A stretch of 64,000 nt of DNA. It comes from an uncultured Methanoregula sp. (GTDB lineage Archaea; Halobacteriota; Methanomicrobia; Methanomicrobiales; Methanospirillaceae). A program made the translations under genes and the position numbers. The stretch spans positions 434,001-498,000 of the forward strand of contig NZ_OY759744.1 of the NCBI RefSeq assembly GCF_963662735.1. Reading direction: 5' to 3'. Each line of letters starts with the position of its first letter. Positions within the stretch are counted from its first letter, which is position 1. This document shows, in pieces, positions 44,498-53,279 of the stretch. The notes beneath the pieces were generated by a model. It ran no database searches. It was not told the origin of the DNA and saw nothing but the letters and a program-made list of their open reading frames with translations.

Positions 44498-45779
44498 ACG
44501 GATGGACCGGCGCCGGCTCGAGAGCATCAACATCATCAATGCACTCCGGCGCGGGACGGTGCCCGCGGGCGGGCTCGAACGGATCGCGGTAGGGCTCGAT
44601 GTCGAGGAAGGCGTTATTGCAAAACAGCTCGATTACGTTGCCGAAGGCGGGGGCGATACCAAATTCATCCGGGGCGAGTACGGGAGCGGCAAGACGTTCC
44701 TTGTGGCCCGGGCGCTCGAGATCGCACGGACGAGGGGGTTTGTCACATCCCATGTCGTGATCTCATCGTCTACTCCCCTCTACCGGCTCAAGGGAATCTA
44801 CCAGCAGATCTGTGCCAACCTGCGGACCAGCGAAGAGGAGCATGCCCTCAAGACGATCATCGACAACTGGCTCTTTTCCATAGAAGAGAGAATCCTCTCG
44901 GTTACCCCGAACGAAGAGTCGGATGCAGCGCTTGAAGCGGCGACCGAGCGGGAGATCGAAGCCGCTCTTTCCACCATTTCCGAGATGAACTCCTCGCTCG
45001 CTGCAGCGCTGCGTACCTATTACCGGTCCAACAATGCCGGGGATTTCCACCTGGCCCAGGCAGCCCTCGGGTGGCTCTCTGCCGAGCCCAATATCGGGCG
45101 GGATTTCAAGCAGAAAGCAGCAATCCGGGGAGATATCGACGATACCATCGCGTTCATATTCCTGCGGGGTCTCGTTTCGGTCATCCACGGCGCAGGCTAC
45201 CGGGGACTTGCCATCGCAGTCGACGAGATGGAAACCACCCAGGGACTCCAGCGGAGCCAGCGCGAGAAAGGCTACCAGACCCTGGTCCAGATCATTGACG
45301 AACTGGACCGGGGCGGTATGCCGCGGTGCTACTTCCTCTTCACGGGCACCCCGGCCCTGTACGACGGGTCCCGGGGGATCCGGTCCGTCCCCCCGCTCTT
45401 CGACCGGATCAGCGTGGTCCAGGACGATACTTTCCGGAACCCGCGCCAGCCCCAGATCGTGTTGTCGAAGTTCGATACCGGGAAACTGGAGCTCGTGGCC
45501 CTCAAGGTGATGGATGTCTATGCACAGGCCTACACCGAGCCGGACCGCGAGCGGATCTCCCACCGGTTCATCCGGGCAATGATCCGGAAGATTACCACAC
45601 GGTTCGGGGGCAGGGTCGATATAATCCCGAGGATCTTCTTAAAGGAGTTCGTGGATATCCTCGATAAATGCGAACTCTATGACGACTACAATCCGGCGAA
45701 TGCCTATGATTTCGATGCCGGACATCTCAAAGGCGAGCTCACAAAAGAGGAAGAAGCCGTGATGGTGGTTGAGTTCTGA
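44478..45779 (+). CDS. BrxD-like (DUF2791) P-loop ATPase
   Basis: 433 aa. Walker A is GEYGSGKT (66-73), Walker B is LAIAVDEME (244-252), and sensor-type FLFTGTP is at 287-293. RRRLESINIINALRRGTVPAGGLERIAVG and RYGSVPPLFDR-type segments match the DUF2791 family, known from BREX type 2 loci (BrxD). No other BREX gene (brxC, pglX, pglZ, brxHI) is nearby. It overlaps the TPR/wHTH gene, so it forms a compact pair. ATG 44478 was chosen; ATG 44466 has no room for a ribosome-binding site. Confidence 0.75.
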   Translation: MNIPEPERMDRRRLESINIINALRRGTVPAGGLERIAVGLDVEEGVIAKQLDYVAEGGGDTKFIRGEYGSGKTFLVARALEIARTRGFVTSHVVISSSTPLYRLKGIYQQICANLRTSEEEHALKTIIDNWLFSIEERILSVTPNEESDAALEAATEREIEAALSTISEMNSSLAAALRTYYRSNNAGDFHLAQAALGWLSAEPNIGRDFKQKAAIRGDIDDTIAFIFLRGLVSVIHGAGYRGLAIAVDEMETTQGLQRSQREKGYQTLVQIIDELDRGGMPRCYFLFTGTPALYDGSRGIRSVPPLFDRISVVQDDTFRNPRQPQIVLSKFDTGKLELVALKVMDVYAQAYTEPDRERISHRFIRAMIRKITTRFGGRVDIIPRIFLKEFVDILDKCELYDDYNPANAYDFDAGHLKGELTKEEEAVMVVEF

Positions 45780-45827
45780 CCCCCGCGTGATACTATTTTA
45801 GCCCCCAAATGCCCATGCTACTGTGAT

Positions 45828-46355
45828 ATGAGACGGGTCTGTCTGGCAATTCTCGCATGTGCCCTGCTGGGCTTCTGTTTTCCCGTATCCGGCGCCGTCA
45901 GCCTGACCATTGGCGCATCCCAGCCGGTCCCGCACATCGGCGACGTGATCCGGCTCAACGGCACGGTCTCCGGCTTCAGCCCTATTGCCGTTTACCTCTT
46001 TCTCACCGGGCCCGGCCTTGACCCGCGGGGAACAACACTCGACAACCTCAATATCCCTACCGGCCGCGGACTCTTCACCACCGCACCGGTACATATGGAC
46101 AACGGGACCTGGAACTATGTCTGGGACACCTCAGCAATCGTTGGCACGCTCCAGCCCGGTAACTACACGGTCCATGTAGTCAGCTACCCGGTCGATGGTC
46201 TTCACTTCACCCGGGGCGACTATGCCGTGACTACGCTCGCGTTCCAGCCGCCGGAAGTTCCGGTCACGGAAGCCCCCGCATCACCCATTCTGCCGGTTGC
46301 AGCGCTGGGAATTGCCGGATCACTGTTCTGTTTTGCCGGGCTGAAACGGGAATGA
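45828..46355 (+). CDS. Secreted beta-rich protein with C-terminal anchor
   Basis: 175 aa: signal peptide MRRVCLAILACALLGFCFPV, a domain of beta strands (about 25-140) containing VIRLNGTVSGFSPIAVYLFLTGPGLD, a Pro/Thr spacer, and a C-terminal helix PILPVAALGIAGSLFCFAGL ending in KRE. This resembles envelope proteins common in Methanomicrobiales. No enzymatic motif is seen. Confidence 0.75.
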   Translation: MRRVCLAILACALLGFCFPVSGAVSLTIGASQPVPHIGDVIRLNGTVSGFSPIAVYLFLTGPGLDPRGTTLDNLNIPTGRGLFTTAPVHMDNGTWNYVWDTSAIVGTLQPGNYTVHVVSYPVDGLHFTRGDYAVTTLAFQPPEVPVTEAPASPILPVAALGIAGSLFCFAGLKRE

Positions 46356-46621
46356 ACCGGTTTTTTTCAGCAGATCCTGCACATTTTTTCTGGTGACATT
46401 TTCCGCGTTTTTCAGGCACATATCAGGGGAATATACCGACAGGATCCGGGTTCACCGGCACGGAACGATACCGGTTAACAAGTGGGCATTATGAATTTCC
46501 CGATCAATACGTGCCGGGCTGTTCACCATCCCCCGATACCATGACCGGACATGAACCGGTGTACGAATGGGGGGGGTCTGAGGGGGACAATCGGTTTTCC
46601 GGAAACCGGGGAAATTTCCAG
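46356..46621. other. Intergenic DNA between envelope protein and repeat copy A
   Basis: Non-coding stretch, about 265 bp, with runs such as GGGGGGG and GGGGG near 46568-46585. No gene is seen. Together with the repeat copy that follows it makes a 680-bp gap in front of convergent hisD. Confidence 0.45.
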
Positions 46622-46800
46622 AAACACCGGTGTCATTTCTTGCGTTTAGCACCATGGCCCTGGACGCGATTTTTCAGAGTTTCCACCACCGACCCCCTTT
46701 CAACCCCTTCCGGTTTTGAGCGGAAAACCATTCATGTTACCTCGGAAAATTGTAAAAAATCTGCTTTGAGCACAAGGGGGGGTCGGAGGTGGAAAAATGT
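46622..46800 (+). repeat. Dispersed non-coding repeat, copy A
   Basis: About 180 bp related to copy B at 62303-62482 on the opposite strand. Shared landmarks in order: CCGGTGTxATTTxTTGC, TTTCCACCxCCGACCCCC (46680-46697), CCCC, TTTTGAG, AAAATT, then GGGGGGTCGGAGGTGGAAA (within 46776-46796). The two boxed parts are inverted repeats of each other, 17 of 18 bases, about 80 nt apart. No ORF and no transposase are present. It may be a MITE-like element or a structured RNA. Confidence 0.75.
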
Positions 46801-47037
46801 TGAGGGGGGCGGGGGAACCCATTACCCGGAGCAAGCGGGATGCGGGAAAATGTCCTGCCGGAGTTTGCACCAGGTAATTGCCTTGTCCAGAACCTCATCC
46901 GGCATATACCGGGAGAGTTTGAAACGGTATTACCTTTCAGAAAAAGGCTATCGCAAACGTTGCGTCCCCGATGGAACAGGGCAAGCGTAAGGGGCTTTGA
47001 AATTATTTTATCGTATGCGGGGATGCTAAAAAAGAGA

Positions 47038-48282
47038 TCAGAGTTCCCTTCTCACCCTGACAGAATTGGCATGGGCATACAGCCCTTCCGCATTCGCAAT
47101 CGTCTCAACGATATCGCCGATTGCCTCAAGGCCGTTCCGGTCGAGGATCTCCACCGAGGCGGTCTTGCAGAAGTGCTGAACGTCGAGTCCCGAGTACATC
47201 TTGGAGTACCCGGCCGTGGGGAGGCAATGGTTGGTGCCTACCGCGTAGTCACCACAGGCTACCGCAGAATATCGGCCGACAAAGATAGCGCCCGCATTCT
47301 TTACCCTGGTCACGACCGAGAGCGGATCGGCCACCTGGATCGAGAGGTGTTCGGGAGCAACCACATCGGATGCGGCTATTGCTTCATCCATATCGGCAAC
47401 GATCGTGTAGCCTGAGTTTTTGAGGGCCTGCTCGATGATCTCCTTCCGGGGAGCTGCGGCGAGCTGGCTGGCAATCTCTTTTCCCACTTTTGCCGGCAGG
47501 GCCTTGTCCGTGGTGATGAGGATGCAGGCCGCATTCGGGTCGTGCTCGGCCTGGGCGAGGACGTCCGCGGCAACAATGCGGGGGTTGGCCGTGCTGTCGG
47601 CAATGATCCCGATCTCGCTCGGGCCTGCCGGGAAGTCGATCTCGGCATGCTCCCGGAGCATCATCTTCGCGAGCGTGACATAGACATTGCCGGGCCCGAC
47701 AATCTTCTGGACCGGGCGGATGGATTCCGTACCGAGGGCCATGGCGGCAACTGCCTGGGCGCCGCCGGCCTGGTAGATCTCGGTGACGCCGGCAATGTCG
47801 AGGGCGACAAGCGTTAATGGCTTGACCGGAGGGGGGGAGCAGGCACAGACCTCTTTCACGCCGGCAACCCAGGCGGGAACCGCACACATCAGGGCCGAGG
47901 ACGGGTATGCTGCCCGGCCGCCGGGAACGTAAATACCCACGCGGTTCAGGGCCGTGGTCTTGACCCCGAGCACGATACCGGGCTCCATTTCCTGGAACCA
48001 GAGATCCTTTGGCTTCTGGAGTTCATGGAAGCGTTCGATACGGGCATGCGCCTCAATCAGGGCTTCGACAACCTTCGTGTCGACCTCATCATATGCTGCC
48101 TCGCGCTCTTCCTCGGAGACCGCGATATCGTCAAGCTCGCAGTATTTCTTTGCGAGATCCCGGAGTGCTGCATCGCCCTCGTTCTGCACCCTTCCGATGA
48201 TCCCGGTGACGGTAGTGCGTGCATCCTCAAGGCTCGTCTTCCGGGCCGCAAGCCACGCATCGATCCCGACTTCCTTCCACAT
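47038..48282 (-). CDS. hisD: Histidinol dehydrogenase
   Basis: 414 aa from ATG 48280-48282; the longer frame adds an unconserved 65 residues. Characteristic segments are IVGPGNVYVTLAKMM, FPAGPSEIGIIADSTANP and the zinc ligand region QAEHDPNAACIL, then VAPEHLSIQVADPL. It oxidises histidinol to histidine by two NAD+-dependent steps. It stands alone, apart from hisC at 35 kb. Confidence 0.94.
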   Translation of the reverse strand: MWKEVGIDAWLAARKTSLEDARTTVTGIIGRVQNEGDAALRDLAKKYCELDDIAVSEEEREAAYDEVDTKVVEALIEAHARIERFHELQKPKDLWFQEMEPGIVLGVKTTALNRVGIYVPGGRAAYPSSALMCAVPAWVAGVKEVCACSPPPVKPLTLVALDIAGVTEIYQAGGAQAVAAMALGTESIRPVQKIVGPGNVYVTLAKMMLREHAEIDFPAGPSEIGIIADSTANPRIVAADVLAQAEHDPNAACILITTDKALPAKVGKEIASQLAAAPRKEIIEQALKNSGYTIVADMDEAIAASDVVAPEHLSIQVADPLSVVTRVKNAGAIFVGRYSAVACGDYAVGTNHCLPTAGYSKMYSGLDVQHFCKTASVEILDRNGLEAIGDIVETIANAEGLYAHANSVRVRREL

Positions 48283-48459
48283 AGTGCGAATAGCTACGGC
48301 AGGAAAGATTGTTAAGGTTTCGCCCGGCGGTATCGTGCGGGGATGAATACAGCTTTTCCGGATAGCTGCTGAATCCGGACCTTGTGCCGGGATATCCCGG
48401 TTAAAAGACTCACCGTGAATCACCCGGTTTTTTATTTTCAGACAGCCACGGTATATACG

Positions 48460-49017
48460 ATGGATTCGCCACCCCACAATGAAAAACTCAAGACCGTTGA
48501 TGAACAGTCCACCTTTGAACGACTATTTGAATCGGGTCTCTGGAACTCCCGGCTGATCGTTCTCCTGGCAGTGGTCTTTGGCACGCTGAGTGCGATTGTT
48601 CTCTTCGTTGTCGGATCGATCGAGATCCTGGTCAGTCTCGCACATGCAGTATCGCTCTCCTCCCTGGAAGGTGACTGGCAGATCAGCGTACTCAGCGCCA
48701 TCATCGGGGGTGTAGATCTTTACCTGATAGGCATGGTACTCCTGATCTTCAGTTTCGGTATCTATGAGCTGGCAATCTCCAAGATAGACATTGCCCGCAG
48801 CTCGGAGTCGTTCCATACACTCCTTGAGATCAGCAGCCTCGATGACCTCAAAAACAAGATCATCAAGGTCATCATCATGGTACTTATTGTCAGCTTCTTC
48901 CAGAGGATCCTGGTCCTGTCATTGAAATTCACCAGTCCCGTGGACATGCTCTTCATGGCCGCCTCGATAGCTGCAATCTGCATCGGGGTCTACTTTCTCC
49001 AGCGGCTCAAACTGTGA
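48460..49017 (+). CDS. UPF0114 (YqhA-like) membrane protein
   Basis: 185 aa from ATG 48460. Four membrane helices: LIVLLAVVFGTLSAIVLFVVG, VDLYLIGMVLLIFSFGIYELAI, IIKVIIMVLIVSFFQRILVL and DMLFMAASIAAICIGVYFL. The LIGMVLLIFSFGIYEL segment is the family's hallmark. Function unknown. Divergent from hisD. Confidence 0.88.
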   Translation: MDSPPHNEKLKTVDEQSTFERLFESGLWNSRLIVLLAVVFGTLSAIVLFVVGSIEILVSLAHAVSLSSLEGDWQISVLSAIIGGVDLYLIGMVLLIFSFGIYELAISKIDIARSSESFHTLLEISSLDDLKNKIIKVIIMVLIVSFFQRILVLSLKFTSPVDMLFMAASIAAICIGVYFLQRLKL

Positions 49018-49137
49018 GAGATCTCAGGCGTCCCTGAGGCTGCAGAATCCCGACCTCTTTTTTCCCGCATAAACGTTCATGCGCCATAAAAGCATATTGC
49101 CCCGAACAGCGCAAAATAGAATTAGGAATGTGGTACC

Positions 49138-50223
49138 ATGGGCAGTCCCTACCTGAGCAACAATGAAACCATACAGTTGTCAACGCACAACCTTGTCATC
49201 AACACCATCCCTGCAGAAGCGATCCTCACCAGTCATCGCCTCATGCTTATCGATTACAGCCACCCGCAGATCCTGCCGCAGGATATCCCGTTTGGCGCAA
49301 TCGAGACTGTAACTATCGGGGACAATTCCGCAAAGGAGCCGGTCCTCTCCCTCTCGGTGGCAGCACCGGATGGTGCGCGTCATTCCATAGGCATAGTCTT
49401 CACCCAGCCGGCCAGGACAAAAAGGAGCGCAGAGCGGGATGCGTGGGCGGCAAAGCTCAAGGAGATGAGCATGGCTGCAATGCAGGAGCACGGGGTAAAA
49501 TCTGCCGATCTTCTTCCACCCTGGGTACCGGGAGAGATCCCGGCTGCTGACGGGAAAGAGCAGGAAAAGCCAGCCCAGTCGGAGAATGTATACCGCCCGC
49601 TCAAACCGGCACAGAAGCGAAATCGCCCCGCCTCCCCGGGAAAGTCCCGGACTGTGACGATCGGCGCAGTACTCGTTATCATCATTGTCGCGGTCGTCCT
49701 CGGGTCCTGGTTCCTTGCCCCGTCAATCTGGGGAAAAACTGCCGAACCGTCCGTGCAGGTTCCCACGCCGACAAGTACGCCGGTGGTTACAACGACCCCG
49801 ACTGCTGCGCCGGTGCAGACACCCCTCCCCACAACCGTGGCAACACCGGTTCCAACCGTCTCTGTCTCGGCTGCAGTCACACCGGTGCCAACTGCCGCAC
49901 CGCTGGTAAAGATACCACAGACAGGCGTCTGGGTGCATGTACTCTATGACGGCAAATTCACAGGCACAATCGGGACTGCCGGCGGCCTCAAGGACATCAC
50001 GGGTTCAACTGAAGGATTCTACCAGATCCCTGTTGCCCAGGGCATGCTCATGGCAACGGTCCAGAAGCAGGATAATTCAGGCAACGTGCTCACCGTAGAA
50101 TTCTACAAAGACGGAACCCTGCTCAAGAGCAGCACGATGAAAACCCCGAAGGGAACGCTCGAAACCCAGGTTGAAATACCGACTCCCGTACCCACTGCCA
50201 TTGCCAGGAACGTAACCGCATAA
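49138..50223 (+). CDS. PH-like N-terminal domain protein with TM and Pro/Thr-rich region, paralogue 1
   Basis: 361 aa. Residues 1-110 form a PH-like domain (AILTSHRLMLIDYSHPQILPQDIPFGAIETVTIG) shared with the gene at 62856. A basic linker precedes a membrane helix (about 173-192; TVTIGAVLVIIIVAVVLGSW), then a Thr/Pro/Val-rich stalk (200-260), then a beta-rich C-terminal domain (about 265-361; GVWVHVLYDGKFTGTIGTAGG). So the PH-like part is cytoplasmic and the stalk external. No function known. Confidence 0.75.
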   Translation: MGSPYLSNNETIQLSTHNLVINTIPAEAILTSHRLMLIDYSHPQILPQDIPFGAIETVTIGDNSAKEPVLSLSVAAPDGARHSIGIVFTQPARTKRSAERDAWAAKLKEMSMAAMQEHGVKSADLLPPWVPGEIPAADGKEQEKPAQSENVYRPLKPAQKRNRPASPGKSRTVTIGAVLVIIIVAVVLGSWFLAPSIWGKTAEPSVQVPTPTSTPVVTTTPTAAPVQTPLPTTVATPVPTVSVSAAVTPVPTAAPLVKIPQTGVWVHVLYDGKFTGTIGTAGGLKDITGSTEGFYQIPVAQGMLMATVQKQDNSGNVLTVEFYKDGTLLKSSTMKTPKGTLETQVEIPTPVPTAIARNVTA

Positions 50224-50234
50224 CCCGGCCCAGC

Positions 50235-50933
50235 TCACGGGCACTGGCAGACAGGGAAGTGTTCGGGCATATCCCGCGGGTGGCCTTCCCATTCTTTTTT
50301 CCCGCAGCATAAAACGCACGATTTGTCACCGATTTCAAGGATGTCACCGACACGGTGCGTAACGAGGAGACAGGGTATCTGCATCTCGGTCACCACTGCC
50401 CGCGTGAGATCCCTCACGGCCCTGATACTGTCGACATCCAGCCCGGTGAACGGTTCGTCAAGCATCAGGATCTTCGGCTGGACTGCGATTGCCCGGGCAA
50501 GGGCTACCCTTTGTTTTTGCCCGCCGGAGAGATCCCTTGCCTTCACCTCCGAGAGATTCCGGATATCCATCTTTTTCAGGAGGGAGGAAACGCGGGATTC
50601 AATGATCTCCCGTTTTTCATGCCGGGCCCTGAGGCCAAAGGCGATATTTTCCCAGGCCGTGAGATGGGGAAAAACGGCAGAATTCTGGAATACATACCCG
50701 GTCTGCCGGTCTTCCGGTGGAAGATTCATGCCGGTAGCAGAATCAAAAATATCTTCTCCCCCCAGCCTGACATACCCGCTGTCGGGCCGGAGGAGGCCGG
50801 CGATACTCGAGAGCGTGGTCGATTTCCCGGATCCGTTTGCCCCCATGATCACGAGGATCTTCCCCGGTTTTACCTGAAACGCTACATCCAGGGTGAAATC
50901 CCGGAGCTGTTTTTTTATCCCGACATCAAGCAC
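50235..50933 (-). CDS. modC: Molybdate/tungstate ABC transporter ATPase
   Basis: 232 aa from GTG 50931-50933, which follows GGGAGGTG by about 6 nt. Walker A is GANGSGKST, the Q-loop YVFQNSAVFPHLTAWENIAFGL, signature LSGGQKQRVALARA and Walker B ILMLDEPFTGLD. No C-terminal regulatory (TOBE) domain is present. It overlaps modB by 8 nt and energises ModABC uptake. Confidence 0.9.
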   Translation of the reverse strand: MLDVGIKKQLRDFTLDVAFQVKPGKILVIMGANGSGKSTTLSSIAGLLRPDSGYVRLGGEDIFDSATGMNLPPEDRQTGYVFQNSAVFPHLTAWENIAFGLRARHEKREIIESRVSSLLKKMDIRNLSEVKARDLSGGQKQRVALARAIAVQPKILMLDEPFTGLDVDSIRAVRDLTRAVVTEMQIPCLLVTHRVGDILEIGDKSCVLCCGKKEWEGHPRDMPEHFPVCQCP

Positions 50934-51747
50934 GCGGCACCTCCCGTTGTGCCAAGAGCCGGACGGCAATCATGATGGCAAACGAGATCAGGACAAGGAG
51001 GATGGAGATAGTAAGCCCGACCGAGAGGTTGCCCTCCATGCCCACGTATACCGCGAGCGGCATGGTCTGCGTTACCCCGGGAAGGTTCCCGGCAAACATG
51101 ATCGTTGCCCCGAACTCGCCGAGCGCCCGGCCAAAGGTCATGACGGCACCGGAGACAAGGCCCCCGGCAGTCAGGGGCAGGGTGACAAGGGCAAAGGTGC
51201 GTAACGGCGATGCCCCGAGCGTGAGGGCGGCCTGCTCATAGGAAGGGTCCAGCTGTTCGAAGAGGGATTTGGCCTGCCGGAGGTAGAACGGGGAGGCGAC
51301 AAAGATCTGGGCCATGATAACGGCAAGCGTTGTAAACGCAATCGGGATGCCGAGCATATTGAAGTACCGGCCGAGTATCCCGACCCTTCCCCAGAGGACG
51401 AGAAGGGCCACCCCGGCTACTGCCGGGGGGAGTACCAGCGGGAGGTCGATGAGGGTGTCCACGATCACTTTTCCGGGGTACGTGTTCCGGCAGTGCACGT
51501 ACGCAAACGGCGTCCCGACAAGGATGACGACTGCCAGGGAAACAGTAGAGGTAAAAAGGCTCAGCCAGAGGGCGCTTGCCACTTCAGGATCGGCAAGGGT
51601 CGAGATGAAGAGATCCGGCGTTATACGGAAGAAGAGGGCTGCAACGGGAAGCGCGAGATAGAGCGTAACGGATGCGATCAGGACTGCCGCCCCGATCAGT
51701 GTGAGCGTGCGATGGAGACTCTGTTTTCTGTATCCTGGAATCTTCAT
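50926..51747 (-). CDS. modB: Molybdate/tungstate ABC transporter permease
   Basis: 273 aa, about six membrane helices. The EAA loop that contacts the ATPase is in YEQAALTLGASPLRTFALVTLPLTAGGLVSG, and the GRALGEFGATIMFAG segment is the ModB/WtpB signature. ATG 51747 follows AAAGGAT by about 10 nt; GTG 51771 is the alternative. It is the middle gene of modABC. Confidence 0.9.
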   Translation of the reverse strand: MKIPGYRKQSLHRTLTLIGAAVLIASVTLYLALPVAALFFRITPDLFISTLADPEVASALWLSLFTSTVSLAVVILVGTPFAYVHCRNTYPGKVIVDTLIDLPLVLPPAVAGVALLVLWGRVGILGRYFNMLGIPIAFTTLAVIMAQIFVASPFYLRQAKSLFEQLDPSYEQAALTLGASPLRTFALVTLPLTAGGLVSGAVMTFGRALGEFGATIMFAGNLPGVTQTMPLAVYVGMEGNLSVGLTISILLVLISFAIMIAVRLLAQREVPRA

Positions 51748-51809
51748 GACAGGGGTATCCTTTCCGCTCACGGGTTATTAAAAGAAGAATCGGTGCGGAA
51801 AAAATTAAA

Positions 51810-52784
51810 TTAGGTGGTTGAGATGGCCCGGAAGCCATAGTCCCTGAGGTCCTGCTGGCCGACACTGGAGAGCATGAAGTTCTCGAAATCGGCTGCTGAT
51901 CCCTTGTTCGTGGAGCCCTTCAGGATGCCGATGGTGTAGGTCTGGAGATAATTGTCCTTTTTCGGGATGGTGATCGCCGTGTAGGTACCCTTCGGGGCTG
52001 CAGTATACGTTGATTCATAGACAAAACCGGCATCCACTTCGCCGAGCGCGACCTTCGTGGCAACACCGGGTTCGGAGGTCTCGTACGTTACCACGTTCTT
52101 GAACACCGAGGTATTCCAGGCCGGGTTGAAGGTAGATTTGGCAAGGTTGGCAAGGGCACCATAGGTTGCGGCTCCTGCCGGAACGCTCTTGTCTCCCATC
52201 GCAATCTTGAGGCCGGGCTTGGATAAATCGGCAAGGGACTGGATGTTTGCCGGGTTGCTTGCCGGGAGAATCACGATAACGTAATTCGATGTCAGGGGTT
52301 TTACCGTCCCGTCAACAAAATAACCGCCTTTCGTGAGCTCGGTGGTGTAGGCATTGCTCGCTGAGATGAAGACATCGGCATAGGCACCGTTCTGCACCTG
52401 GGTCTTGAGCGCCTGGGTGCCGTCGAGGTTGAAGACCACATGGTGGCCCGGGTACATTGCTTCGAAATCGCTTGCCAGTTTCGGGGATACTCCCTTGAGG
52501 GATGCGGCGGTGTACGCCACTACATTGCCTTCGGAGGCAGTGTACACCGGGGCGGGAGTGCCCGTGGTTGCTACCGCAGCCGGTGTCGAGGCCGGGAGAG
52601 CGGTGGTTGCGGCCGGCTGCGGAGTTGCAGCGGGGGCTGAGGGAGCGACAGTCGCAACCGCGGTAACCGGAGCCTGAGCCGGAGCTGAACTTGTCGTGCA
52701 CCCGGCAAAGAGGGCACAGAGTACCAGCATTCCGAGAATAATACCAAGAGATGCGATCTTCATAGAGGAGGATAGTTTGTTCAT
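51810..52784 (-). CDS. modA: Molybdate/tungstate-binding lipoprotein
   Basis: 324 aa. Lipobox LFAGC, a long Ala/Pro/Thr linker to residue about 80, then a ModA fold (VVAYTAASLKGVSPKLASDFEAMYPGHHVVFN; ADVFISASNAYTTEL; VATKVALGEVDAGFVYESTYTA). It captures molybdate or tungstate outside the cell and hands it to ModB. Mo or W is needed for formate dehydrogenase and formylmethanofuran dehydrogenase. No ModE-type operator was recognised. Confidence 0.92.
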   Translation of the reverse strand: MNKLSSSMKIASLGIILGMLVLCALFAGCTTSSAPAQAPVTAVATVAPSAPAATPQPAATTALPASTPAAVATTGTPAPVYTASEGNVVAYTAASLKGVSPKLASDFEAMYPGHHVVFNLDGTQALKTQVQNGAYADVFISASNAYTTELTKGGYFVDGTVKPLTSNYVIVILPASNPANIQSLADLSKPGLKIAMGDKSVPAGAATYGALANLAKSTFNPAWNTSVFKNVVTYETSEPGVATKVALGEVDAGFVYESTYTAAPKGTYTAITIPKKDNYLQTYTIGILKGSTNKGSAADFENFMLSSVGQQDLRDYGFRAISTT

Positions 52785-52820
52785 GAGCTAATCAATCCTT
52801 TCCGTGAACTATGGGAATTG

Positions 52821-52830
52821 GATATTTAAG
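52821..52830 (-). promoter_or_regulatory. TATA box of modABC
   Basis: CTTAAATATC on the minus strand, about 40 nt before the modA ATG, giving a short leader that includes AAAGGAT. The gap to the next gene (52831-53279) is AT-rich and carries no supported gene. Confidence 0.5.
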
Positions 52831-53279
52831 AATCTTATTAAACATATTTAAAAAGTAAACTAAAAATAATTTATTAATACTCATTACAGATGTCAGATAC
52901 GAGAGAATAACAGGAGCGGATTTTTCCTGAATATTTTATTCAGAGATGCGTCAATAATAAAGTGTTAACTTAATGATAATGTTAAATGAAAAGTATTATT
53001 ATACGGGCAATCCAACAGAATGATTGTCCCCCAGGGAACACGCACCCGCTGGACACATGCACACACATACACACACTCAATCGTCTATATCCTACCAGCG
53101 CACGGCAGGATGATCAAATCTGCCGGATGCACGTAATCGGGACATCAGGGGCGGATGAATCACTCCCGGTATCAAAAAGATACTACTGACCCGACAGACC
53201 ACCTGATGTCCCGGAAGTAATTCTTTCACAGGAATTCCGGGTATTTTCCGGTCCGGTTTTTGTAAGGAGATTTTCCAGG

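Noticed and set aside
44478..45779. Complete BREX locus
   Set aside because: Only the BrxD-like ATPase is present; no brxC, pglX, pglZ, brxA/B or helicase gene lies within reach in the window.
52785..53279. ModE operator or Moco-type riboswitch upstream of modA
   Set aside because: Only AT-rich promoter sequence is seen; no palindrome of the ModE type and no structured leader could be recognised by eye.
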